DNA of 64,000 nucleotides from Glandiceps talaboti (lineage: Eukaryota > Hemichordata > Enteropneusta > Spengelidae): NCBI RefSeq assembly GCF_964340395.1, contig NC_135561.1:1017001-1081000 (forward strand), given 5' to 3'. The stretch's first letter is position 1; each line of letters begins with the position of its first letter. Of the stretch, positions 37,608-48,600 are shown piece after piece. Below the pieces are notes generated by a model. That model had not been told where the DNA came from. It was given only the letters and a program-made list of their open reading frames with translations, and did not search any database. Made by a program: the position numbers and the translations under genes.

Positions 37608-37685
37608 CTACGCGTTAGCTCAGCTGGCAAACTATCTGACGTAGATTCATGATCGGGGACGTGCGTTCGTCTCCTACACGTGTCA
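37608..37685 (+). pseudogene. tRNA-like sequence (pseudogene or SINE head)
   Basis: GCGTTAGCTCAGCTGGCAAA fits an A box in a D-arm context, and GTGCGTTCGTCTCC about 40 bp later is a degenerate B box. No clean acceptor stem closes it, so it is a tRNA pseudogene or the head of a SINE rather than a working tRNA. Confidence 0.5.
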
Positions 37686-37726
37686 CCTTTCTTTCCTCAG
37701 TTTCAGTTCATATAATATATATCTGT

Positions 37727-37755
37727 GTGTGTGTGGGTGTGTGTGTGTGTGTGTG

Positions 37756-37790
<35 letters not shown>
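37727..37790. repeat. (GT)n(CTGT)n microsatellite
   Basis: A GT run of about 30 bp passes into about eight CTGT units. Confidence 0.95.
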
Positions 37791-37799
37791 GTCGCCATA

Positions 37800-39770
37800 C
37801 GTGAACCCCACTTGTCCTCAGACATATACAGCTAGTATTATTATGCATGTTCAATATCATTGTAGACTCTACGTCATACGAGATAGAGTTCATTCTTTTG
37901 TATCCAAGCTGATATGTGCAGTGTCACAGACAGGTTACTTGTGTCAAGGACAAGGATGTGAATATTATTTCAGAAAATATACTTTCGATATAGCAAGAAA
38001 CAAGTTGGAAAAAATTGACCGTGTGGTTAATGTTTGAATTAGTAGACGTTGTGGAAGTGTATTTGTCATAGATTGATCACCATTGATGTGGTAAATTCTT
38101 TACATTGCTAATGTATGTAGTTGTACGGGCATGAATTGGAATTCAACATACGGGTACTATGAAATGTCCACAGTAGACAAACAGCACGGTGAATAGTTGT
38201 CTCATGGCCTCTCAAAATAGTTTATCCAGGGTAGACTATGGTAATGTTTGTTTGCTTACCTAAAACAAACGTCTGCGATTGAAATAAGTGATGCTGCAGA
38301 AATGGAAAGCATCTTATTAAACGACTCATATCTCACGATATCTGGTCACCTGTCAACGTTACGGCGGGGGACTAGTGGCGCTTATGCCCAAAGAAAACAA
38401 GCAATCGCATAACGATAAAAGAAACACATGGCTATATATGAACTGGCTTGCAAGGGTGAAATATGTACACGGCTGACACGACATATAATTATTGGTTCAA
38501 CTTACCCGGCCACTGATTTATCAAGGCAATTATTGAGTCGAGCGATTACTATAGTCTGTGTCTGATGAAGAATGCAGTAATTCTGACATCCATGTAGAAC
38601 CAATCGTCTCTCGAGTTTGGATCATCCACGCTAAACTAGAAAATATACACCAAACTCGTCCTTCCAGTAGGCAATGACTGTTTGTGCATGATTGACGAGA
38701 TTTGGACGAGAAAACATTCAATTGTGAAATGGTTTATTGAGATACAAGTAGACCAGCGTACGTGCGGTCTTACACCTGTAAAATTAATGGCGGCCCAACC
38801 CTTGAACAAAATTTGAAATGAAAAGAAATAAACACCTCATGTTAGAACGTTTATATGTGTCACGTATTAGTTTCAAAGAGACCAACAATGTCATAAAAAA
38901 GGTCATTATTTAGTATTTCTTTTCAGAATTGGCTTCAACTACTTCGACATCAAAGTTTATCGTTAGCTCGTGAGTAAACACGGCACACAAAGTATCGTCC
39001 AATCATTTATAGCTCTGGGTCTATTGGTTCCTACATTTATAAGCTCTTTCAACATGTACAGTGTTACACTTGTCAATTAGAATGATAAATTACACAAAAT
39101 CTTGATTCTTGCTCCCCACATTGCAGCCATGCTTATCAGAAGAGCCGAGTAGAAACGGAAATGCGACACAACGCTATTTGATAACTTCTCTCGACGGGCT
39201 CGGATGGATGCTGAATGTCTGTGTGCTGTGTGTGTGGGTTCATTTAACGACAAGTTCTCGGATAATTTCAGTTGTACATATAATTTAATACCGGAATACC
39301 GTGGACGGATGAAGGCAATGCTTGTGAAGTAAATAAGTAGTATAGTAATAGCACGTGGGTGTTCTTGCCATGCAGAACATATGTATTACACGACAATGAA
39401 GTATATCGGGACTGAAACGAATGTTTACATGTTTCTCTATTGGGGCATGTATGGCGAGGAAAGCCTTTAGACGTGACAGCGTGTATGTTGGATGGATGTC
39501 ATATTTTGCGTCTGAGTTAACGTCCAAAGGGCAATATGAGTCACCTTCAGACATTGCTTCATCAACTAAATGCATATTTAGAATACAAAAACCTTATCCA
39601 GTATCATAAATTTTTGTCGATTTGTGCTTTGAAATAACTTCATTAGAGAATGTTCAGATAGTGTTAACATAGTTGAGTATATCAGTGTATATTGCTCTAC
39701 TATCCTGATGTCAGTGACAATTTTTGAGCAAACTCTAAAATTATGTGATCGAATAATTTGCTCATATTGC
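37800..39770. other. No gene seen
   Basis: No coding sequence can be supported here. A GTAAGT-type donor can be read on the minus strand near 38506, but nothing ties it to the twitchin-like gene. Confidence 0.45.
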
Positions 39771-39774
39771 CAAA

Positions 39775-40112
39775 GGGAGCGATCACTTTTTACGGCCGGG
39801 GGTGGGCCGGTGACATTTTGTTCGAGTTGTACTTAAAAATAGTGACCCCCCTGCAATTTATTCACAAAACAAACGAACCCCCCTCTGACAAATAAAATAA
39901 ATCTCTGACCCCCCCCCCCCATGCAATGTTGCGCCATGTTTAATAAATGTATGGAGATTTTAAGTACAGCAGTGTAGCTCATGATTTTGTTTAGTTGTTG
40001 AAAATAAGTTGACACCCCCATTCACTTTGTAAAAATGATGACCCCCCCCCCCTTCTTTGAGTCCCAAATTGAGGTGACCCCCCCCCCCCGGCCGTAAAAA
40101 CTGATTGCTCCC
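39775..40112. mobile_element. MITE-like element with TTTTTACGGCCGGGGG terminal inverted repeats
   Basis: GGGAGCGATCACTTTTTACG at 39775 faces CGTAAAAACTGATTGCTCCC ending at 40112, with only two mismatches. The pairing continues through GGCCGGGGG and CCCCCGGCC. The 338-bp element contains several poly-C runs separated by AT-rich pieces and has no open frame. Confidence 0.8.
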
Positions 40113-41940
40113 TAAATGCGATTCAACGGAACTCTTGATTACTAGTGAGGGTGTACGATAACATAATAATTATGTAATTCTTCATGCGAAACAAAAATAA
40201 CAGAAAAACTTTCAAATCTCGATTCCTCGTCCCTTTAACATTTTTCTTGCATCCCGAAATCAGGGCCGATAAATTTAGAAGTATTCGTTGCCAAGGTAAC
40301 TTTCAAGCAGATACTATCATGGTATGCCGATTTTTGTGTTTTGACTGTAGCCAGCCTTCACAGTATTCCATCCTGACTCCAATAATACAAAGGAGGTTGA
40401 TATTCAGAATACCAAAATTGGAATGTAATTAATATTATTAATGCGAAAAGAGAATTGTCGATAGTTCAATGACAATTCCAATCATAAGCGAGTGATTGTC
40501 ATTACGTTATATAATTTAGGGGCTCCAATGAAGGAAGCGATATGATTTTGTCTAGATTCTAAAACAATTCTAAATGGATTCATACTCAGTTCCATTTTCT
40601 GGGTGATATTTTAATGAGGTTTACAGGAGAACTGAAAACGGAACTGAATGACCTGTTATGAAATATATGCAACAATTCTCGACAATTGAAGTCGCATACC
40701 TGGATCTCATTATCTTCAAATGCACTAGGTTTGAAGCACCGAGTACTAATATTGATCAAAACTCATCATACTAAACAGACCAACAGTTTGAATTCCTAGA
40801 TCGAAAATTACGTCACCCAACTTCAATTTTCGAAGGATTCGCAAAATGGCAGAATCACGAGATAAGCTTACATTAGAACTTGTAACAAATCAATGCAATC
40901 CGACTTTGTAGAAAAACGAAATCGGAAATCTGGGTTGTTGTTTTTTAAATTGCGAGAACGAGGGTACAACCAACTGGAAATTGAATGTTTCTGTTCAGAA
41001 ATTAACACACAAACAAACAAACAAACCAATTTTACTAATTTTAAATAACACAAGTCACATTTTACAAAACAGTACCCACTAAGCTTATATACCCCCTAAT
41101 TTTAAAATCTAAACAGCACTCCAGAAACATTTTTGGGTTGAAAAGCCGCGAGCTAAAGGTCAAAAACGACAACAATGCACAAAATAGTACGTATGTACCT
41201 AATCAATATTTTAGCATCACTTTGTGGTGCTGTTACTCTAAAACAATTCGTGAGATATCCGATAATAAATCTAATCAATTTATGTGAACGACTTCAAAAA
41301 GGAATCTAATGTTGCATCGTAATAGCTTTCATCACGTGATCATTTTATTACATAAACTGTGCATAGTACGTTTTATATCGATATACAAGTTATATCCAAA
41401 TTTGTCAACAACGTTAGCGAAATCCTATCTACCAAGTACACATCACGTGACCGACATCAATCAATAGGAAAGTGGAATTTGAAACCTATTTTGTAATCGT
41501 ATACCATTCGGAAATACCATAAATCCAACACGTGTGGCGAATCATACAATTTGGTCAATTTTTCAACTTCGACATTTTGGGTAATCAATATGGTAATGAT
41601 CTTTCTGTCAGTACACACAGTGGTCGTCCGGATGAAGAACTTTCCGTTAACGATGCATCGCATCACGATCACTGTGTAAACTCTTCCCCATCCTAACTTC
41701 CAACCACCATGATGTCATCGTCGTAAACCACAGTCTCCTTTTCTGTACCGTCCAAAGAGGTTCGTTATTTCGGAGTGTCACGCGGAAGTAATAACAGCTC
41801 TGGTTTGCGAGAATGTATGATGTTGGATTTGGCTTATTTGAACGACGTCGGAGTTTCCTCTTCGAACAAAGGTCTTCCGTAAATCGTATAAATTCAGCTT
41901 CGAGAAAAAGTTTTCATTAAGTATTCCTAGTTCTAGTTTC
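40113..41940. other. No gene seen
   Basis: AT-rich, with only unrecognised short open frames on both strands. Confidence 0.5.
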
Positions 41941-41948
41941 TAGCCAGG

Positions 41949-42260
41949 TTGTCATTGAAAATTCCTAGTTACTGGCCAGGTAAAGTGTTCCTAGTTACTG
42001 TCCAGGTTTTCGTCATGTATTCCAAGTTACTGTCCAGGTTTTCGTCATGTATTCCAAGTTACTGGCCAGGTTTTCATCATGTATTCCAAGTTACTGTCCA
42101 GGTTTTCATTATGTATTCCAAGTTACTGTCCAGGTTTTCGTCATGTATTCCAAGTTACTGGCCAGGTTTGTAAGTGTTCCTAGATACTGGCCAGGTTTTC
42201 ATTATGTATTCCAAGTTACTGTCCAGGTTTGTATTAACCTGGACAGTAACTTGGAATACT
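41949..42260. repeat. 32-bp minisatellite (GTATTCCAAGTTACTGTCC) ending in a hairpin
   Basis: About eight units of roughly 32 bp are built on ATTCCAAGTTACTGNCCAGG and TTTTCRTYATGT. The last unit is followed at once by its own inverted copy, forming a perfect 24-bp-stem hairpin at 42206-42259. Confidence 0.92.
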
Positions 42261-42659
42261 TACAAACTTTGTAATTATCCCTAGTTACTGGCTAGGTTTT
42301 CATTAAGAATTCACAGTTGATGGCTAGGTTTTAAGAATTCACAGTTGATGACCAGGTTTTAAGAATTCAAAGTTAGGCGAAAACAACTCTTTGTGTTTCA
42401 GATAAAATGGCCTCAGAAAATAGGATAGGTAGGTCGGGATTAAAAAAAAATATTGCCTCTACCCAAAAACAAACACAATGTCCGTCAGAGTATACCCATT
42501 TCTGTGATAGTTTGATGAAATATGTACAGACATTCCTGGAGAAAGAAAACAGACGTTCATGAAGGTTAAGAAGACAAGGAATTCATTATCTTTTTATTTC
42601 AAACGTTTTTTTAAAAATGTTTAGGGTCGGAGAAACACAAATTTGTTTTATTTGCCCCT

Positions 42660-42725
42660 ACTGGCCTGGTTTTCATAAGTCGCACAGGACCCCTACTGGC
42701 CTGGTTTTCGAAGCTCGCACAGGAC
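42660..42725. repeat. Two direct copies of CCCCTACTGGCCTGGTTTTC
   Basis: A roughly 35-bp unit (CCCCTACTGGCCTGGTTTTC, then GCACAGGA) occurs twice in tandem. It resembles the CTGGCCAGGTTTTC core of the 41949 minisatellite, hinting at a common source. Confidence 0.7.
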
Positions 42726-43088
42726 CCCGAGGCATACATGATGTGAACTAGACGATTGTTGAATTGTGTTTTATGCCATGCATTAATTATAATTGATAGT
42801 TTTATTAAAATCACACATTGCGTTATGAAAATCAAATAGACAAGATTTGTGTAATATTATATCTAATATTCCAATCAAAGTACATGGTACTAATAGTCCG
42901 TGTACATGTATTCAATACCAACATTTCACATATCAACTATATTGCCTTCCAGCTAGTTTTTTTTTTACATCCTACAAGTAACCATGACAACTCGTTATCA
43001 AACAGACTCCCTCTCCCCATCCTGACAAGAGAACGTTTGTATTTCTCACAACCTGCTAATTTCCTTCTGATCACCTTATCAATTATAG

Positions 43089-43129
43089 ATAGCCCCCCCC
43101 CACCACACACACACACACACACACACACC
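43089..43129. repeat. Poly-C followed by (CA)n
   Basis: A CCCCCCCCCC run leads into about 15 CA units. Confidence 0.93.
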
Positions 43130-43994
43130 GACCTTAGGTCATCTAAATTTACAGGAACATATGTTGGGTCAGGTGTTCGTGTTTTTTCTGCTTTAAAGAC
43201 CACCAAAAGTAGTATCAATGGGTACGGTCCAAGGTTAATATGTACATCAATGGCGCCAGAGTAATGGCATCATGGATATTACACATTCCTTCCCTCCCAA
43301 ACCAGTCTCTGATTGTTAATATAGCTGATTCAACCCGACGGTCCAATATTGCACCTCCTTTACGAGACCCCCCCCCCCATAACAATTAAATTAAAAAATG
43401 TACCCGATAAAACCGACAGCGTGAAAACTCTTACGTGAACAATTTCGTAGGTGTATCTATTGGCTCATGAAAGAAATACAATAACAGCGTTATCCTTCCT
43501 TCACCTTGTGTAGTAAATAGTTGTGCTTTCTGTATATAACGCTCTTTCGGATGCCTTGTTCTAGTTTTCATACATCTTATGTCAAGCGTAACGTTTCGCT
43601 ATACAGTATCATATGTATTAAATATGAGGCCAAGATATTCATTGCTTTGTCACAATGAACGCTGACTCAAGGTTTCATGGTATGCATACCGTGCATACCA
43701 CGGATAATCTACATTTCACTATGTATCGTCTGGTATGTCGTCACTGTATATCTACTGAGCTAGCCTAAGTTCATGAGTTCATGTTACATTTTTAAAAATA
43801 TAGTGTGCTCAGGAAGGCCACCCGACACAGCATGGTACGCATGCGTACGTTTCTGAAGTCAAAATTAAGTCGAAACTGCTATGCGTTGGTCGTAAAACTG
43901 TGTGATATCCTCGAATGTCTGGTTTTCAGGATATACTACAAAAAGGATGTGTTATTTTGCCCCATACGTCAAGTGACTCCCATGGAGGTGGAAT

Positions 43995-44080
43995 TGAATG
44001 GGATGGGATGGGATGGGATGGGATGGGAGTAGGGTTGGGATAGAGTGGAATTGAATGGGATGGGATGTGATAGGATGGGA
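43995..44080. repeat. (GGGAT)n pentanucleotide repeat
   Basis: Perfect GGGAT units at 43995-44030 are followed by degenerate copies (GGGATGTGATAGGATGGGAT). Confidence 0.9.
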
Positions 44081-44099
44081 TGTAAACTGAAAGCCGGGA

Positions 44100-44760
44100 C
44101 TGAAAGAAGAGATGTGGGCAAGCCTTATGTTATCTCTTTCTCGTCTGTTTCAAGACCCTTCTTTAACTTGAAAATAATTGTTATCTTTTTAGTGGTCTGA
44201 GTTGCATTGCATAATTTTTATGTACTTCACGGTATTCTTTTACAGAAGACAGGAAGATGATTTTCATTGCGGCAGTAATTTTACGAGCAAGTGCAAGATT
44301 TTCGGAAATTTAACTCGTGTGACAGTATATGACAACGATTTACAGACAAGGACTTTTTAATACCATTTATTATCCTACTCCAAAGTAGCACTGGAAATAT
44401 GCACTTCGAGAACTCCAACACTTCTTATAATTCTTGCAGCACGTGTTTCCAGAGCTAACAATAGAATACGTGTTTGGCAACGAACAGAATTGACGTAAGC
44501 GGATCTGATGGAGACGCTTGATATATATTGTTACTGAAATGATGAAACAAAGATCGTAAAAATCTTCCTTTGTTACAGTACTTCAGATAAGTAGTCTCAC
44601 TTGTATTTCTTGTTGCGCCATCGTAAGACTTTTCATTTACCTGAAATGATTTAATTGAAATTACAATTCAGAGACTGTGGTGTACGGTAGGCCATATCCC
44701 GGAACGAACAAAAGCTCAAAACAAAAATTAAAACAAACAACAACAGCAGCAACAAAAACA
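44100..44760. other. No gene seen
   Basis: Ordinary sequence upstream of the ATC/ACC repeat. I saw nothing to annotate. Confidence 0.5.
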
Positions 44761-44764
44761 ACAA

Positions 44765-44796
44765 TCACCATCATCATCAACACCACCACCACCACC

Positions 44797-44827
<31 letters not shown>

Positions 44828-44861
44828 CCACCACCATCATCACCATCACCATCACCATCAC

Positions 44862-44947
<86 letters not shown>
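44765..44947. repeat. (CAC)n/(CAT)n trinucleotide repeat
   Basis: A CAC block and mixed CAT/CAC blocks are followed by about 28 CAT units. It is the reverse complement, in composition and order, of the GAT/GGT repeat at 13907-14049. Confidence 0.97.
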
Positions 44948-44950
<3 letters not shown>

Positions 44951-45471
44951 ACTAACTTTTATAATCATTGCAGTTATTCTGCATCTGTACGGCATGCAAC
45001 AATTGTAAGCTGAAGGATGGGTAGGAATTTGCTACAAGTTCCACAAATAGTTAATCCATCATGTGAACTTGGAATTGAATATACACAGCTGTACCTCACT
45101 TGATCAAGAAAGTAAGAAGAGTTCGACACAAAAAATGACGGTGGTGGTCCAGCCAGTAGACAGGAAATCGTGGAATTTCACAACACATGCATTGTTACTG
45201 ACATTGGTCTGGTTCTGCGAAAGAGTGCGCCCTCATTCGACAGTAATGTATTATCGTAAAACAGTATTTTAATGATATAGTGGTTTGATGAATAACGTAA
45301 CTGTTTTCGAATAAAATTTAACTTCATTCAATTAATATAATTAAATCGTTAATATCTATGCAAACAATTGGCAATTTACGTTGTAGAGAGTGAGAAGATT
45401 ATACTACTGAACTCATTACGACGTTGACGAACACACTCTTTTACGGTTAAAACACATGTGCACGATTACAA

Positions 45472-45618
45472 ATGGTCATGGTTGTACGTTCAAAACAAGC
45501 CATGAAGGGGAAGAAATACAAGCAGAAAGGGCGGAAAGCTGTGCCTAAGAGTAAACCAAAGTCATATAATGCCAGCGATGAAAGTGATCTTGAAGTTGTG
45601 GAGGAGAAACCTGATCAG
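45472..45618 (+). CDS. DDX54: DDX54 exon 1 (start codon, basic N-terminus)
   Basis: This exon reads [19 protein letters not shown] and ends in an acidic [14 protein letters not shown]. It has 49 codons, phase 0, and donor CAG/GTACGT. Basic followed by acidic stretches are usual at the N-terminus of this nucleolar family. Confidence 0.92.
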
Positions 45619-48600
45619 GTACGTTTGTGAAACTACGATCTTGATTCTTGGGGCATTTGAGCATAGCACATCATGCATAGGTCATCATATGGGGATTTAA
45701 ATGGCAGAAGTTGTGGGATCACGAGCTGGCAAGAATGTTGAACAGTACTCCCACAGTTCATATATAACCATAATAGCGTAGGGAACGAGAGCGTCGCCGT
45801 AGACTTCAGAATCCAGAGCTGGTAGAAACGTTCTAATAAATGGTAAAAGTACATATACATTATGGCCATGTACCAGGGACAGAGTCAAATTCGAGTCCCG
45901 ACTTACTGCGTCTGCAAGCAGGACTTGCTGTGCAACAGAAAATTTGCATTCAACTTCAAGCTAGAGTCGCCGAGGCTTAGAGTTACATGTAGGTTGGTGA
46001 TAGTCCTGCTTGCAGACGGTGTACGGGACGCGATACTGACTATGTCCCTCAACACCGAGAAAGAAAAGGGACAATGTCAGAATCGAGTCCCGAGTTACTC
46101 CGTCTGCAAGGTTGGTGATATACAATGTACCAACTCTCAGTCCACCTGGATTGTCATTAATTAACTGTGAGACCACCAAACAAGGGGTGACAGATTAGCT
46201 TGAACCTCATACCATCTTTTAGTGGTCTGTGCTTGAACAAAGTAACTATGGCTGAGACTTCAGGAAATGTCTGCACAATCCACTTTTATGATGTACATGT
46301 ACTCTCAATGATAGCCTCCTCACAATGGCAGAGTCTTACCCTCAAGTAAATGTTTTATCTTTTATCAAAAACTGACCAACATCTAGAGTGCTAAACCCAA
46401 GGCAACCCCAGAGAATGTTCAGAATTTTGAGTCTTTGACACAGCATGTTTCCTTCAGCTGAACAGAGAAGAGTATTTTGGAATTATAATATCATTACATG
46501 ATCACTGTACCACATGAAATATTTGTAAATTAACTGTTATGTCATGATCCTTCTCAAAGTCATGCCTTTGAATACTTCCCTCAACAGACGAAATTCTCAG
46601 CACCTGGATTCCCAGGCATAGGTGAAGACAACTATGCATCTGATGTAGAATTAGACACCAGAAAACTTGTAGCAAAACAGAATAGAAAAAAGAAGAAATC
46701 AGGGGGTTTTCAGTCAATGGGTAAGTAAAAAACCCAGATGCAGTGAGTGGTTATTGGTCTTGTAGTTGTACATGGATACACTCATTCTTGGCGTTATTTA
46801 GAGATGTTGGAAATAACAACATCGTTTTATCTGGTGCAATTAAAACTGGATTTATAAGGTATAGCTAGATACAATCTATAAAAAATTATAAATACAAATA
46901 CTTCAAGCAATCAGAATCTATGCTGTGCCCTGTGTGTCTATCATAGTCTGTGAGCGAATTTATGTTAGTATAATAGTGAGATAGGAGAACACAGCATTGC
47001 ACCTACAAAGCCAGTTTGAATTATCCACCACAGATAAACAATCATAGGCACCTTGATCCAGATAATGACAAGAATTGTAGAATATGTATGAAAATCTGGT
47101 GGATTTTACTTTTATGGTAAATGGTACAGAAATCTTGTGCTTTTCCCCAAAATTGAGCTGAGTGTATTTGTTGGGTTCATTTGCTAATATCTTGTCTTAC
47201 CATCTCCACCCACTTGATATGATTGAGTTTGTTATATATTTTCTTCTCTTTCAGGTTTGTGTTACAATGTAATAAGGGGTGTGTTGAAAAAAGGCTACAA
47301 AGTGCCCACGCCTATTCAAAGAAAGGTAAAGAGAACACACACAGTTCCTAAAATCAACTGTTCATGATGATGTTGAAAGTGAACATTCTCCAGTTTCATA
47401 TCAACGATATCCCTATGTGAATGATGCACTACACAAATCAATGTATTGACAGTATAATTTGAAATGAATATGATACAAAATGTATATGACTACAACATTT
47501 CAAACATTGAAAACTTTGTATGGATTCTGCAGTTAACAAAAATGAATAGTATTTGACAAAATAAAATGGACTGACATATAGCATCTCCCTTACCAAATTT
47601 GTTGTTTGGCATGTGTCCAGTTTCTGATTGGTTTGTGCCCAGTTTCCACCCGTCATCAATTTTCATTCTCCAAAACCATTTTGCAGTTGACTTAGTAAAT
47701 AAACCATTATAGTAAACCAGTCATACATCTGGCAAGAACTGGGCACATAACCAGTCATAGTAAAGGCAGAATCCAGGCACATTCCAGACAACGCATTTGG
47801 TAAGAGTAGTTGCTGTAAGTACAGTATATGTAATGGTGTAAGGTCTTTAAATTTGGTACAATGTCCATGCTACTTTCTTTACCTTTGAACATTTAACTTG
47901 TGTATTGCTTTGTCTTTGATGTTATTAAAAGTGAGTCTTGGTGTATATACAACATAAGTTACATGTATATCTAATCTCTGAGATAACCAACAGTTCTTTT
48001 CAACACTGCAGGATGCTAAAACAATGTTCTGTTCAATTGTTCAGGACAGCTACATGTACAACACTTAGAAAACTTACATGAAATTATGTCTACAGCTTGA
48101 TCTCTAAGCTTTGAAAACATTTTGCTCATATTTTGTTGTTGCAGTGTATTCCTGTGATAATGGATGACAAAGATGTGGTTGCCATGGCAAGGACTGGGAG
48201 TGGGAAGACAGCTGCATTCTTAATTCCAATGTTTGAAAAGCTACAAATGCATTCAGCTAAATCTGGGGCTAGAGCATTAGTGTTGTCACCAACCAGAGAG
48301 TTAGCGTTACAGACTTTGAAATTTACAAAGGAGGTACGATGATTGTTGATTTTTTATATTTTTTTTATTTATTTATTTACTTTGAAAACGTGCTCATAAA
48401 AAAACATATAAAACACATACAAAAGACAAAGTGAAATACGACAAAAACACAAGAGACAGTCTAGGTAACATGAACAAGTGCTTTATATCAGAACATTCAA
48501 AACATGAAGTAATACAATACATACATGTATGCAGTATAACCACACACTATATGTAACCACTGTTCGTTACACCTGTATTTCTATAGGTATGACATGCATA

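Noticed and set aside
38460-38721. Possible noncoding first exon of the twitchin-like gene on the minus strand (donor-like GTAAGT near 38506)
   Set aside because: A single donor motif over 26 kb of candidate intron is not evidence; no promoter or conserved exon supports it.
42818-43264. 148-codon plus-strand open frame
   Set aside because: It includes a (CA)n tract and poly-C run, has no domain, and its composition matches intergenic sequence.
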